Positions 12,095 to 37,851 of a DNA stretch of 64,000 bases are shown piece by piece (position 1 is the first letter of the stretch; every line of letters starts with the position of its first letter). The stretch comes from Trichostrongylus colubriformis (Eukaryota > Nematoda > Chromadorea > Rhabditida > Trichostrongylidae): the NCBI GenBank assembly GCA_963978905.1, contig OZ022257.1, positions 21,783,774 through 21,847,773 of the forward strand, written 5' to 3'. The position numbers and the translations under genes are program-made. The notes beneath the pieces are model-generated. The model ran no database searches. It was not told the origin of the DNA and saw only the letters and a list, made by a program, of their open reading frames with translations.

Positions 12095-12592
12095 GAAAGT
12101 ATCTCAGATTTGCTAGAACATCTCTCCTCTGAGGAGAGCATAACGCGAAAATATTGGCTCCGGTGAGGTTTTGCTCCATCTTAGTTGTTGTTCACGACCC
12201 ACTGATATTGAAAATGGAGCGTATACGTGAAAGGCACATCCCGCGACAACGCAACACTTTGTTCTCTGTATGTACGAAGTTCGCTCCGTCTATTGCAGCT
12301 CACCAGGCTGCACATTTACTGCAACAAAAGGTTATGCGTAAGATCGGTTAGGGTGCCCAAGCACAAGAAGAAACCAGATCTTATCCCCATCAGTCGTGGT
12401 TAGTAGGAGCGACAAAGGTGTACTATCGCTTTCCTCTTCCCCTTCCACCTGGCGGATCGTCTAACGAACCTCTCACAGCTTACTGTAAGATTCGTCACGC
12501 CTCTCTTTCTTCCTTCTCTGCCTATCCAAATCTCGAACTTTGTAATTAATACAGGCATACTCAAAGCTGGTTGGTTATCACTATCAGTACTA
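12095..12592. other. No gene recognised
   Basis: Unclassified sequence; its last about 60 bp (from 12530) are the repeat shared with 5569-5640. Confidence 0.5.
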
Positions 12593-13430
12593 CAGCGTGT
12601 CCCAAAATTATGCGCGCCAAGATATTGCAATATTTTGCTGGTGTCAGTAGAGTGAATGAAAAATCAACCCATTCATGAGTTTACTCACATCATGTAAAAC
12701 AAGGCACAACAGTCATATCGTGAGTTGTCCTGCGCCAACAGGGATACAGGCAAGTCCCTCAACCGCCCTTAACACGCTACACGCTTTTTGCATACATTCC
12801 ATCCCAAATCTTCCCCAGATCTATCTTATGTGACTCTATACTAGGATGACTGACTCGCCAGACCTTGCTTCTAGTTGAGTACCCCGGTAGGAGATCAATG
12901 GAATCATGTTTTGGGAGGTTTGACAGACGCCCCGTGAAATGATGAATGCGAACAGATTGCTTGTGAATAGTTTGATTCCATTAACTAAAGCGCCTTTCCG
13001 CTAAACTCGCTAAGTATTGTTTTAGTGAGGCCAATGCTTCATTATGTCTAACCGCGTGTTCTCCATGTCCACATCCCGCAAGCTTCGCGCCGAAATCGAC
13101 GGAAACAGCAGCGTGTCATCATTGAACCCCAAATCATTACTGGGACCACTTACAGGTATCCAAACGTCCTATCGGCATGATTTACTCTACCAGACTTTGT
13201 TGGCCACAATGGGTTGCTTTTAACAGCATACATAGATCATAGTGACCGCGAGGTCCATTTGGAAAAGCCTTGAAATCTCAAAAATCTCATGAGCTTCAAG
13301 TGCGCACCCTGGTAGAGGAATATCTTGTGCACCCACTGAGCAACAAATGGAAAAAAAAGCAATGATACAATTTGCATAGAGGAATATAAAGAAACATGAA
13401 CATAGGCGCCCATATGTCTGGGACACCCTG
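12593..13430. mobile_element. DNA transposon with CAGGGTGTCC-type TIRs, copy 2 (inverted)
   Basis: Begins CAGCGTGTCCCAAAATTATGCGCGCC and ends GGCGCCCATATGTCTGGGACACCCTG, flanked by TA. It is the inverse of 4673-5568. TIRs are about 28 bp. Confidence 0.78.
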
Positions 13431-13823
13431 TAGGCAGAGGCTCAAAAGTAGATGCGTGCACATGGAATTGGTGGGTTTGAGAGACTTGAATTGGGATTCC
13501 TGACTGAAGTTATCCAATAATGGATATTGGAGGAAGCCAGACGTGTCTGAATCTGATAGTTGCAAAGTTCCGTTTTCTTGAAGATGAGCTGAATGTACAT
13601 ATCTTCACCAGTCAGCCACTTTAGAGCCTCTGCTCTCATTATTGATACCATAACCAAACAGAAGTTTTCGCGAACTGCGCTTCCTCCATCCGATAGGTAT
13701 CTGAATAGGCTGGGGAGAAAGTAAGAGATCCCCCGTTAAATGGACTTGTCTCAAAGATAATGGTCCATTTCTCAAAAAGGCTCTATCGATTCCACTATTC
13801 TTTTCCACCGTCAGTCCAATATA

Positions 13824-14314
13824 CAGTAGCACTCAAAAGTCTTCAGCCAAATCTTTTTTGTCATAACTTTTTTCTACTTGACCAAATTTGGCAAAATTTT
13901 AATATGTGGTGCCTGAACCGATTGCCAACATTTCCTTCTACTTGAGTGCCGCTTGACACTTTTCATGGTTTTTTCAAGAATTTGCTACAAGACGACCGAA
14001 AAAAGTAAAAAGCTTGGTCAATAAAAACGGCTTTCTTCACAAAAACAAAACGAGCAAGCCTCAGAGAACATTAATGTTTTGTAGAAAGCCACGACTTTTG
14101 ATGACAGCGGCACAGCGGGACGGCGATTGCACTCCAAAAACAAAATATTTCATATAATCAAGTAATCTACACCGTTGAGCGCCAAAATTGTATATTAAGT
14201 ACAGTGTCTCCAAGTGCAACATACTGAAATTTCTCTTAGATCGGTGCAGTTACAAAAAGTTACAAGTGAAAAACCCAAGTGAAAGACCAGACCGAAGACT
14301 TTTGAGCGCTACTA
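13824..14314 (+). mobile_element. Tc1-like MITE, copy 1 (491 bp)
   Basis: Termini CAGTAGCACTCAAAAGTCTTC and the inverse GACCGAAGACTTTTGAGCGCTACT, flanked by TA. Non-coding. An inverse copy starts at 63528, and the 1.4-kb element at 49253-50679 has the same ends. Confidence 0.85.
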
Positions 14315-14384
14315 TATACCATCGTTCCGGCATTCGAATGAATTCGTTTCAGCGGTTCATTGTGCGACACTGTTGTGACGACAG

Positions 14385-28222
<13,838 letters not shown>

Positions 28223-28571
28223 AATGGTGAGCAACCGCATTAACCACACACACTGCACCCATCGCTACTAATACAGTTGTCTGTCTGTTGTCCGTTTATG
28301 AAGTGATCGTCAGAATATTTTGCACCTAATTGCAACTTTTGCTGGGAAAATCAGCGTGAAACTGGCAGAAATCATTAGCATTCAGTAAAACAACAGAAAA
28401 CGGATAAACCTTTTCTGAGCACAGTATTTAGTCGGAATTAGGCCCCTCTCACTTGCAGCGTTCACAAGTAGAGTAAATCAAGGGGAAGAAAGTGTACTTG
28501 ATTAGCCATTTGCCCAAACATGACACTTTGTGATAGCTTGTGGTTCAAATACAGTCCATTTTACAGCGCCA

Positions 28572-28683
28572 GATAGGGTGTGGCCTAAGTGGCAAGCGTA
28601 AGAGTGTGTGGCGAGGGTGAGAGTGTGTGGCGGGTGAGAGTGTCTGATGCACCCTCACCCACGTCCGTAGGCCACGCCCTATC
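28572..28683. repeat. Hairpin-forming repeat
   Basis: GATAGGGTGTGGCCTAAGTGG is matched inversely by CCGTAGGCCACGCCCTATC. The loop holds a GTGTGTGGCG-GGTGAGA tandem. Could be a very short MITE. Confidence 0.6.
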
Positions 28684-29319
28684 AAGTGCCCCGAAATGAA
28701 CTGTAGGGAAATATTTCTCCGGTCATTCTGAGCATTCTCGAGATGGCGCACATTGTAGTCCTCGGGTTAATATGAAGGAAAGGTGTCCAGCACCTATAAT
28801 AATGCATTATCGTGCGCTGCGTCCCCTATACCAGCAGCGCCTAGACGCAAGGGATCCAGCGGTTCCTGCAGCAGTTGATAGTCGCCTGATTTTTTTCATG
28901 TGTGGAGTAAACGTAAAGGAAGAATATGTCGCTATGAGGCGTAATCGGTGTGAAGGAACACAGCACCTCACAATATCGCGTTACAATACGTCCTGTCTCC
29001 TTTCTCTCCATTGACCCAGCCTCCCAAAAGATGTTCCTGGACAACCCTGAATGGATTAGCGATGAATTTCGAAACTAGAGGTGCTGAGGAATGCGCCGAC
29101 AAAGAAAAATCCGAAAGAAGTACCTGAAAATGGCAAAAATGAGACCTCCTGACCTTTGGCTGTGGACGAGATTACCGCGTAAAAACGAGCCTTTGAATCA
29201 GTTCTCGCTGGATGACATTATCGAGAGCTCAGGGGTCAACTTGTTTCTTCACATCAACGTCTCCTTCATCATAGGCATCTTTTCCTTATCTTATATTATC
29301 ACACTAATCGTAGGCCTTA

Positions 29320-29365
29320 TTAAATTGACGGTGGCAACAAGCCACCGTTGCCACCGTCAATTTAA
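29320..29365. repeat. Perfect 19-bp hairpin
   Basis: TTAAATTGACGGTGGCAAC, an 8-nt loop AAGCCACC, then the exact inverse. The loop can pair with the stem's GGTGGC as an alternative fold. Confidence 0.9.
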
Positions 29366-29639
29366 CAATCACGTCTGGGGAGAGTGGCCTTGGGCTGCTT
29401 GGTGGAGTCGCGCTTCATCTTTGGCTCTGCACGTTTCGAGAACTGAGCCGTGATTATTGCACGTAAATTTTATACTTCTTACTCCTAGAATCTTTTGTTA
29501 CAAATTACCCATTGTCATAAAAGCTTCTTTGATATAGTCTGGAAAAAAGGCGGCTTCCTTCTCTGGAGCATCTCAAGGCTGTGTTATTATTCTGAGTTGA
29601 TTCTCCTATGGCTCTCTCTCTTATAGTACTCCCACAGCA

Positions 29640-29852
29640 CCAACAAGGAGTCCGTACGAGGCAAACGTGGGCAGTGAGTTGCTCCTATTCACCAACGCGA
29701 GACCAGCCGTTGCGTTCCCAAGCGTTCCTGGTTCCTCTTCTTGTTCGGGAGGCTCATATGAATCATCAAACATTACTGAACAATTAGCATCGATAACAAT
29801 CTTTAGCCGTCCAGTGCATCCGGTTGGCGCCCAAAAAATACCATGGGTAGTT
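29640..29852 (+). CDS. Candidate coding exon downstream of pde-3 (unassigned)
   Basis: Open stretch after acceptor CTTATAG reading TPTAPTRSPYEANVGSELLL... and ending at a possible TGG|GTAGTT donor. It is Ser/Pro/Gly-rich, which would suit a tail of the phosphodiesterase. A further open stretch after ATACCATAG at 30181 (KFGQRRLVRSQS..., stop at about 30237) joins it in phase 0. The entry phase does not match the 27847 exon, so a missing exon would be required. No homologue recognised. Confidence 0.3.
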
Positions 29853-30582
29853 GAGAGCGATAAAAAAAAATGCAAAAATTCGGGTTAGATCTAGACATAA
29901 ATCTATATTTGCTGTCAAGCATCTAACTGAAATTAGTTTTTCGGTAGGTCTATTCGATGCTTTGATTTCTGATGGCTAGAATCATTTCCGTTAAGGAACA
30001 ATGCAACGGGAAACGCTACATTTATTCGGCTGGAATTTTCGAGGCATTTGAAGTGCCCTGAAGTTGATGGCTATGGTTTTAAAAATAGTCCAAAGCAGAT
30101 GAACAACAGTCTATTCCAATGCGCGACAGCTTTCACATCGGAATTCCTTCTTTCTCATTCCTAACACTCTCTATACCATAGAAATTCGGACAACGCCGCC
30201 TCGTGCGCAGTCAGAGCATTCCAATGGTCAATGCCTGAAGCCTAGCAATGAAATGTGTGAGGAGTTTTGTGACCGTAAGATTTATGATCGGGAAATTGTG
30301 CCATCAGTGTAGTATGTAAAGCCAAATCTCATGTGTGGATACCGTAGTAACCATCAATCTATTGTCAACTGGTTTACTAGGCGCAGAGTACATGAATGCT
30401 GAATGCATATGTTGAGTATGGAATGTCCTCAACAGACGAATGTGTTGGAGACGTCTTGATGAGGGCAGATCGACAGTCGACGCTCTCTTGAATGACTTCT
30501 TTACTTCCTCGAAGCGCTTGCTCTGTCGTCATCGGATTGCAGTGCACTCCTTGTGCGACAATATGCAAACGATAGATGAGCG

Positions 30583-30827
30583 GGTGTGTGCACTTATGAC
30601 GGAAAATCGCGCGGCTGACCGCGACGAGCGGTTCGGCGGGTGTGAGTACCAGTGGCAGGGCATGGCAGCCTTCAAGCGAGGCAGTGTGACAGGGTGGAGG
30701 AGCAGTGTGGCATGGATGGATGTGCAGAGGTGACGCAGCTACGTTCTGCCGGGCTCCCAAGGGCAATCGATTCGGCAAGCCGTCCTGATGCCGCCGCGAA
30801 GCGATTTCCGTCATAAGTGCACACACC
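30583..30827. mobile_element. MITE (245 bp)
   Basis: Ends GGTGTGTGCACTTATGACGGAAA and its inverse. GC-rich interior. No target duplication detected. The terminal bases resemble the Mutator-like elements nearby. Confidence 0.65.
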
Positions 30828-33380
30828 TTAAGAGAGCTGTCTGTGGTCTCATTCGTTTACTACTTGGATAACGGGTTACTGTGTCATAGGTCTGAAACAG
30901 TAAACATACACATATCAGGACTTCCTCTTTTGAGTTGTTATGTTTGAATGAGCTTCTCCATGTGCTATTAACCATGCTTGTGCTGGCATCTATTCATTGA
31001 ATAATCGGTATTAGTGCTGGTTTGTTTGTAAAACATGTGTGGAGCTCTACTATACCTATGCTTCCCACGAATGCTGGATTTTAGGAACAGTTCGACATGT
31101 GCACAATTCACGAACACGACGAAGAAGAGTACTTATAGTGCTTACTAGAAGCCTACAGATAGCCGGTTGCTGACCTGAAAAGAAAGGCCAAATCAGGTTA
31201 TCGAAGGAATGCTCTACCACCTGGAGATGCTTCTACAGCTATAGGGTTGTATGTGTTCATGACATTTCATGCCTATTGTTCTATTTTTTCGGCCTATTTA
31301 ATATTATCCTTCAATACACATCGATCGATAATCGGTGTATTGATCAACTTATCACTGTTGCGCCTTATCGGATTCCCTTCGTGAGTTGTTCAGAGTGTTC
31401 TCTGGACGTACATTTCTATGATGTGTCAAACTAAGCGTGTGATTTCTTATTTTTGTGTCAATTTCTTTCTCCATACAGCGCTCGTACTTGTCCACGATCT
31501 CTTGCCAGTTATCTTTTTCCGTTAGGTTATTCATTTTACTTTATTTCGTTTTATAATCGATTCTTTACGTCTAAGAAAGTGCTACTCGCCAAATCGGCAG
31601 CATTCATATCGTTTGATTCCTCGTTGTTTTTTCGTTATTTTGAAGGGAACTGCGTTGGACAGCTTTGCTGATCGTCCGTCATATCTAGTTCCTCTTTATT
31701 GTTATATATGAAATAACCCCATAATGCAGTGTGCTCTTACGGGACATCTGATGTATTGCTTTTTTATGAGGATGTATACGGTAAATACACTTTATTATCA
31801 TGTTTATGCTTGTGAGCAATATTCGAGATATTGAGGCAACCGCCATAATTGTAAATTCTCAAGATCACAGGGGTAGTCTGAAGGCAAAAATAGGAGTGCT
31901 GATTGGTGGATCTCAGGAATATGCGCCAGAACACTCGGATCGGTTCACGTAACGAGGCTGCGGCCGCGCCGCTCCCTGTGCGGCTCATACGGGAATGACT
32001 TCTTGTTGTACACGCGAAGTGACGCGTTTGCGTGGCGCCTCGCCTCAGTTAGAGCGATTTGTCGCACACCTGAAACGAAGTCGTGCATTCGCTAAACTGG
32101 ATGTGCTAGCAGTCGAATGACACGCTTGGTTTGGGAAAGAGCTTGGTCAAAGCGGTCCACCAGCCAGCGCAGGCCCTTGCTAAAGAGCTGTGAATCAAAT
32201 TTTGTCACAAAATGCGCCACTCTGAACCCTTCTCCCTCTCCAGTGGCACACAGCGTTTCTGAACGCCCAAATTACCCTCTGCTGCCTTTTATTTTACTAT
32301 TTTCAGGCATAAACATAAGAATATCGAACAACTCCTGGTGTAGACGCCTTCAAGGTGTAGTGGAAGCCATTCTTTTGACAGCACCCACATTTTTCAAAAT
32401 ATTATAGCACCTGTAGCGACGAGATTTGAGAATCAACGGTGTAAGAGGGTCTTTTTGATGCTTCGGCCATTCCATTCTGTTTTTCCTTCACAGTCGTACT
32501 ACTCTGCAACTCGACCTTCACAGTCGATGACCCTTTTATATTAGACCCGAATTGCCCTGGCACCGCCTTTTATCACTAAACTATTGTATTCATGCAGCAA
32601 ATGAAAGCTGAAAGTATCGACGGTTCTCTAGGAGCGAAGCGTTTTTCTGGAAGAACAGAGCATCGTCATTTTCTGCAGTGAATGCTGGGAAGCGGAGGGC
32701 AGAGAAAGAAAAATTATAATCGTACCTAATTTAAAGGCACTTTCCGCGTCAGGACCATAATCGGGGTCAATAATGAACCCAGAGCCGCTAATTTACTCAG
32801 TAGTAGTGAAAAAACTAGCAAAAAAAGACAAAAACCTCAGAAATGGGAACCGCATCCCTCACCAAATGGTCACCAATTGGGTGGGGTCACCAATTGGTGG
32901 GCGGAGTCCCAGTTCCCTCCCGTGGGCTTTGCGCTGCCAGGAGGGCTCGTGGCGCCGCTCAGAGGGTACAGTCGCAACAGTTAGCCGGGGTCTATCGGCT
33001 GCGGAAGGGTAAATAGCAGGTAAGATTATTGCGGAAAGTGCCTAAAAGTGTGGGAGGCTCCTTACCAAGTAACCTTTCTTCGTTACTGTTTGCTTAGAGG
33101 GAAAATAAGTGGAAAAGAAAGCTCAACACGTACAGAAAAGTATATAGAGCTTAATGTGATAAGACGCCTTCGACGTCGTCAATGCTTGCCAGAGTTGGCT
33201 GGGCAGCATTCAGCAGGTTCTACGAAATTTCTTCCATCTGCACATGTATCCACAATCCTCGATCATTAGTCTTGGTTAAAATTATACAACAACAACAAAA
33301 GATTGGCCGATGCAGTAGCGAGATCGAATTGAACGATTGAAGGTGATGATTTCGCTATTCGCGGCCCGCGATAGGAAAGT
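30828..33380. other. Intergenic, no secure gene
   Basis: Contains one small ORF (31352-31534). A GC-rich patch lies at 32840-33010 with a repeated GGTCACCAATTGG motif. Nothing else is supported. Confidence 0.5.
31352..31534 (-). CDS. Small hypothetical ORF
   Basis: Sixty-codon hydrophilic ORF starting MNNLTEKDNWQEIVDKYERC after an A-rich leader (AAGTAAAATG). Probably helical at the N-terminus. No splice sites or homologue recognised; it may be chance. Confidence 0.2.
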   Translation of the reverse strand: MNNLTEKDNWQEIVDKYERCMEKEIDTKIRNHTLSLTHHRNVRPENTLNNSRRESDKAQQ

Positions 33381-33389
33381 TGTTAATGT

Positions 33390-33475
33390 TTGCTGAGTTA
33401 CGGGCAAAAGCCTAGCGGTTGGACGAGACTCCTCCATGCTTTCTGGGCATATATGCTAATCCATTGTTGCGGCGA
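33390..33475 (-). repeat. Degenerate tRNA-SINE copy
   Basis: GCTGAGTTACGGGCAAAAGC and ATATATGCTAATCCATTG match the SINE at 52057-52157. The B-box is damaged. Confidence 0.5.
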
Positions 33476-34116
33476 AAGTCAGCATTATCAAAAATAAAAA
33501 TGTTGAAATCAATATCCACTAAGCTTTCAGCTTATCGGTTCGATGCCAATATTGGCCAACTGCTTCAACACACTATGAGAGTGAGTGCTGATAAGCTATA
33601 GAAATATGCCTTTTAGAAGCTGTTGAAGGCACATTCTAGGATTATGGGGTGTTACAGCTCCTGCCGTGATCAGATAGTTCGACCCACAGTCAGTAGGCTT
33701 TAGCGAGGCGTGGATATCAGTTCCTGGAGCGTGCAGAGCCAAAGAAGAGAGCGCAACTCCACCAGCAGCTCATCCCAGGCGTGATTGTTGGCAATGACGG
33801 TGGCAATGGTGGCAACAACGTGACAAATAAGGCATATGATTTGTGTGATAACATATGATAAGAGAGAGATGCTAATGATAAAGGAGGTGATATTCCAAAG
33901 TTTGTTATGTTACCCTGGAGCGGGAACTGATTCAAAGGCGTCAGGAGGCAATATATGTGCCCTTTCCGTGAACTAACTTCGAGTTTTTCTCAGCTTTTTT
34001 CTCAATTTTTTCTTTTTCTCAATTTTTATCAGCGTATTCCACGGCACCTCTGATATCATTACTTAGCGTTCCAGCACTCAAGGTAATCCTTGAATGTGCC
34101 TCTAAGACGGAAAGGG

Positions 34117-34213
34117 TTTCGGTAGTGCAATAGATTAGCACATATGCACGAAAATCATGGAATGCGGGTTCGAGTCTCGTTCGAGATCGAAGCTTCTGCT
34201 CATAACTCAGCAT
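34117..34213 (+). repeat. tRNA-derived SINE copy
   Basis: GTTTCGGTAGTGCAATAGATTAGCAC (A-box side), B-box GGTTCGAGTCTC, then the tail GAAGCTTCTGCTCATAACTCAGCAT shared with the 52057 copy. The acceptor stem is not paired. Confidence 0.7.
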
Positions 34214-34343
34214 ACCTAATTGAAGATAGTGCAAAGGAAATCCCATGATTGACCAAAAACATACGAAAATGATGAATACTCTAATGTCATAATATCGGAA
34301 CAAATTCGTCAATTCATTGTGTATGATAACTAATGTGATATTG

Positions 34344-34690
34344 GGTAGTCTAAAAAGTTTTTTCGTATTTTTAAACACCGCTTTTTCCCTCCAACCTGCT
34401 TTCCAGCAATCTCTTCCGTACATACACACGTAGTACAAGTTCACACGCATCTATAGGTATAATTGTCTCCCATCTCCCGGATAACCTTTTTCGGCAAAAT
34501 AAACATATCAAAGGTCAACCTCATTTTCAATACAAAAAATTTTCTTTGATTGGCGTTAGACAGGGAAAGGAAAAGGTGATAATCCGATGAAGCAAGATCA
34601 GGGCTATAAGGTGGATGGGGCAGCAATTTTCATCCAAGCTCGAAAATTTTTGGCGAGTCACTTTTTCAATAGTGGGAAGACTTGCCAAAA
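34344..34690 (-). mobile_element. Mariner 3' fragment
   Basis: Terminus GGGTAGTCTAAAAAGTTTTTTCG. The - strand has [16 protein letters not shown] and the tail ending with a W-rich stretch, like the copies at 55890. Truncated upstream. Confidence 0.75.
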
Positions 34691-34989
34691 AATTGCCTGG
34701 CCAAAAAAGTCTCGTGCTCGGGTAAAACCTGCAAATTCCTAGCCATTACAACTCCCACATCGATAGTTTTAGGTGTTCTTTGTATTGCGTAACTTCTTAA
34801 CAAACAACCAATTAATAATCATCGAGAAAAAGAGCAAATCATGAAATGCAAATAATATGAGAAGTACCCGCAGGTTGAACGTGCCATCTGCACACAAAGA
34901 AACAAGGCAAAAACCAACTCTTTTATGTAGGGACTTCTGCGTGTTATTTAACAGATTAATAGCAACAAATAATGACGAAACATCCTAAT

Positions 34990-35425
34990 CTACGCCCTAG
35001 ACCTAAGAGTCGACGCCCTGCCTAAACCTACGGGGCTTGAAACTCCAAAGCCCTCCTGACCTTGGTCAGGCACGTGGCCGTGCGCCTGCGGCACTACCGG
35101 TCACTTCCTGCCAGAGGGGAAGGAGTTACCTGCGATTGTCCTTGTTCTCGTCAAGTGCGTCGTCCCGGCTGACGTGAAGGGGGAGCTGCGCGGGGGGCAG
35201 CTGCGGCAAGACGAAGTCGATCCAGTCCGGTCCAGTCCAGTGCAGTGAAGAGCGAAGAATACCAACCCACTCTTCTGCGATAAGGCCCATGGGACTGCGG
35301 CGATTGGTCGGCGGTTTCTGTATTGTGCGCGGTGAGACCCCAGTCGGACTCTGGTGATGGTCCAAGTTGACAAGCGGCCCTTGGGACGTCGGGTCCGTGC
35401 GGGAACCAGAACAGAGAAGTCGCAC
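34990..35425 (-). mobile_element. LTR-like GC-rich segment (BEL/Pao-related?)
   Basis: On - it begins TGTCGCGACTTGCGTGCGACTTC, similar to the LTR start at 38436 (TGTCGTGACTTGCGTACGACCTTC), then diverges. The end is not defined. It follows a gag fragment, so it may be a 3' LTR. Confidence 0.4.
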
Positions 35426-35639
35426 GCAAGTCGCGACACTAGGGGCGGCGAAAACGCAATGCCGCTCGCGCCGCAGGAACCAGGAGTACCACTTACCTAC
35501 CTGAAAGACAGACAAGTCAAACAACGACGACGACCAGCTCGGCCTTCGTTGACGTGTGTTCCCCGCGGCTCACACGTGTGCCGTAGCGTCGCGGTGGTGC
35601 GGATGACAGGGACCCAAGCTTCCCTCATACAATAATTGT

Positions 35640-36400
35640 TATATTTTAATAAAATACACACAAACAAGGTGAATACATATAGTGTAAATCACAATATCAC
35701 AAAATCGTCGTCTGAGGGGGTTAAGACGGGGCCGGTGTCTCTTCTTTCGTCGGGCTCCAGCGATGTCCAATGCGTTCGTCGTCGGCGTTCAATGCGGTTC
35801 GACAGGCTGGTGACGTGGCGACGGTGGCGACGTGCGACAAAACAAAGGGGCCTTTTTGTGGGGAGCAGAGTTTTTTGCTCAGATGGTAAAGAGGTCGAAG
35901 CCCTCGATATTTATAACGGCATTTTTATTATAGGCGCAAAACGCCACATTGTGCTCCATGCTCTTACAAGCACGGCATTTTATCTTAACTGTGCAATCAA
36001 AATCGATGTGCATTCGATGTGCAGCGGAAACATCCTAAGTGATTCGCGTGCTCCGTGATGCGTTCTCTTAATGTCGGATATGTGCTACACTCCAATGAAA
36101 AGTGGCGGTCGCCGCCCAAAAGCAGCGGACTTTCGGGATGGTGTCACGAGGGGACCATCCCTCCGGTCTTTCCACTACATAGGATTCCCGACGTCCCCGC
36201 GGTACCACTCTGCTCTTCTTCCACTGACATCTTGTTGAACTGCTCATCGAGTATCTCACTTAACGTTTTCTTTAGTGGGCCATCATTTCGATTGCTGGAT
36301 TCGCGGAATCATCTCTTCAACAGTACGCTTATCAAACACAATATTTACAGTTGGGCTGGTCAGGCCTCGAATCTTTACCTAAAAGGGAGTGGGTGAGCAT
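35640..36400 (-). pseudogene. Pao gag fragment with zinc knuckles
   Basis: The - strand reads ...FSLECSTYPTLRERITEHAN..GCFRC.. and then KCRACKSMEHNVAFC, a C-x2-C-x4-H-x4-C knuckle at about 35936-35978. The arrangement matches the gag C-terminus of BEL/Pao elements. It is interrupted by frameshifts. It is a second gag, distinct from the one at 47.9-49.0 kb. Confidence 0.6.
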
Positions 36401-36419
36401 ATTGGTTAAAGTTATGAAA

Positions 36420-37350
36420 TGGTGATACAGTGAGTGCGAGTTAACTTTAGTGCGAGTTTGCGTGGGTTTTCCAAATGGAAGCGTTGTACGTGTTGTAAAA
36501 GTAGTGAATAAAATGAGTTAGTAATAGTAGCAAGTGCAGTACATAGCAAAAAAGAAGACAAGTGCGCAATGTGCGTGAGGGTCGAATGGTAGATCATGAA
36601 ATTTGGTTAGGTGCAGGATGAGCGATAGTTAATAGTGAAATACATTATGAAAATTAAGTAATGCGGTGCATCGTGAGTAGGGTGTCACAGTGTAACAAAC
36701 TATAATTGCGAGAGACATAGAAAAACTCCGAATGGGAATTAGGCGATGAAGAGGTGGATGCGAGACTAAACCGCGGCAAGTGCGTCAAAGACACAAGGAC
36801 AATAAGAATGATAATGGATAACGAGAAGAGCAAGTGGAAGAAGCGCAATGAAAAAGAGGATAACAGCGACGAGTGCGTAGAGAGCAATGTAGTAATGGAA
36901 GCAGTAAATAGACCGCGGCAAGTGCGTTAAAACATTGAATACAACAAGCATGATAATAAAATAAGCGCTGAGTGATGAACGAAACAAACGCAACAAACAA
37001 AAAAAGGAGAGCCCGCGACAAGTGCAATAAAAATAATAACGATGTCAAGGGGGCAGTAAAAACCCGAACATATTGGGAGGAATAGCGCACCTAATAGAAC
37101 GAAACACGCGGGCAACGGCAACAAAGAAGTTATAAAGAAATAAAATGAGTGCTTCTGCGTCGCTGGAGTTCACGTCAAAAGGCAAATTTTAAATGTGGAG
37201 TTTTCCCGCCAAAAACGCAAGTGTGGTTAGAGCGTATTACCCATTAAGCTGCATGATGTTACATAACCTAGAGTTGATGAATTGCTAAATACGTATGTTT
37301 TCATGAGGAATAGCTTTAGTTAATATGTTTGTGGAGTGTTTTTGCAGTCT
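36420..37350. repeat. Purine-rich stretch with imperfect repeats
   Basis: CCGCGGCAAGTGCGT-type units at 36771, 36913 and 37012, each followed by an A-rich segment with CAATAA or ATGATAAT. The - strand ORFs rich in Leu/Ser/Phe over it are composition artefacts. Likely retroelement non-coding sequence. Confidence 0.5.
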
Positions 37351-37404
37351 TTTTTGGTTGAATTCTTAAGGGTGACCTAGCGGTGTCGATACGCGGTTGC
37401 GGAT

Positions 37405-37835
37405 CGATGCGTGATTGTGGTTCACCCTGATTTTTGGGTGTTTGCTCTTATTTCTAATGGATATAAGTGCGCTAACAAGCGCGTTACTATTTTCCCTTTG
37501 CTTATACGAGCATTTGTGGAGCGCGGCAATTTGTCAGCGCTGGTGTTGACTTTGGTGATAACGCCTCACGGCCAATGGCTCCTTGGTAATTTGTCGTCTG
37601 CGATAACGACGACGTCGTTTTCGAAAGGTGGGGCCGTTGGGTATTTAGGCTGTCTCATGCGCAATCGGTGGCGTTCTCGGTAATCTACATACCATAATTC
37701 CCAGAAATTGTCCAGAACTTTGAGATTCCCTGTACGAGTCTTGTCGTGACCGGAGTGGCTAGCGGTCTGAATCGCTGCATCGGATGTTGGAGCCTCCACC
37801 GAACCACGGCAGAACGTGGGTGTTACGGGGCCCAC
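37405..37835 (-). pseudogene. Pao integrase C-terminal (DUF5641-like) domain
   Basis: Reads KVLDNFWELWYVDYRERHRL, then PPFENDVVVIADDKLPRSHW and PLGVITKV..LYPLEI. This is the conserved end of Pao polyproteins. Separated from the rest of integrase by an LTR. Confidence 0.8.
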
Positions 37836-37851
37836 ACCCCAGGGAGGTACC

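Noticed and set aside
30377..30826. 149-codon - strand ORF
   Set aside because: Mostly inside a GC-rich MITE with inverted ends; composition, not coding.
35101..35524. Overlapping - strand ORFs of 92-132 codons
   Set aside because: Three frames are open at once in GC-rich LTR-like sequence; no domain is visible in any of them.
36654..37124. Leu/Ser/Phe-rich - strand ORFs resembling membrane proteins
   Set aside because: They arise from a purine-rich repeat tract read on the opposite strand, in several overlapping frames.
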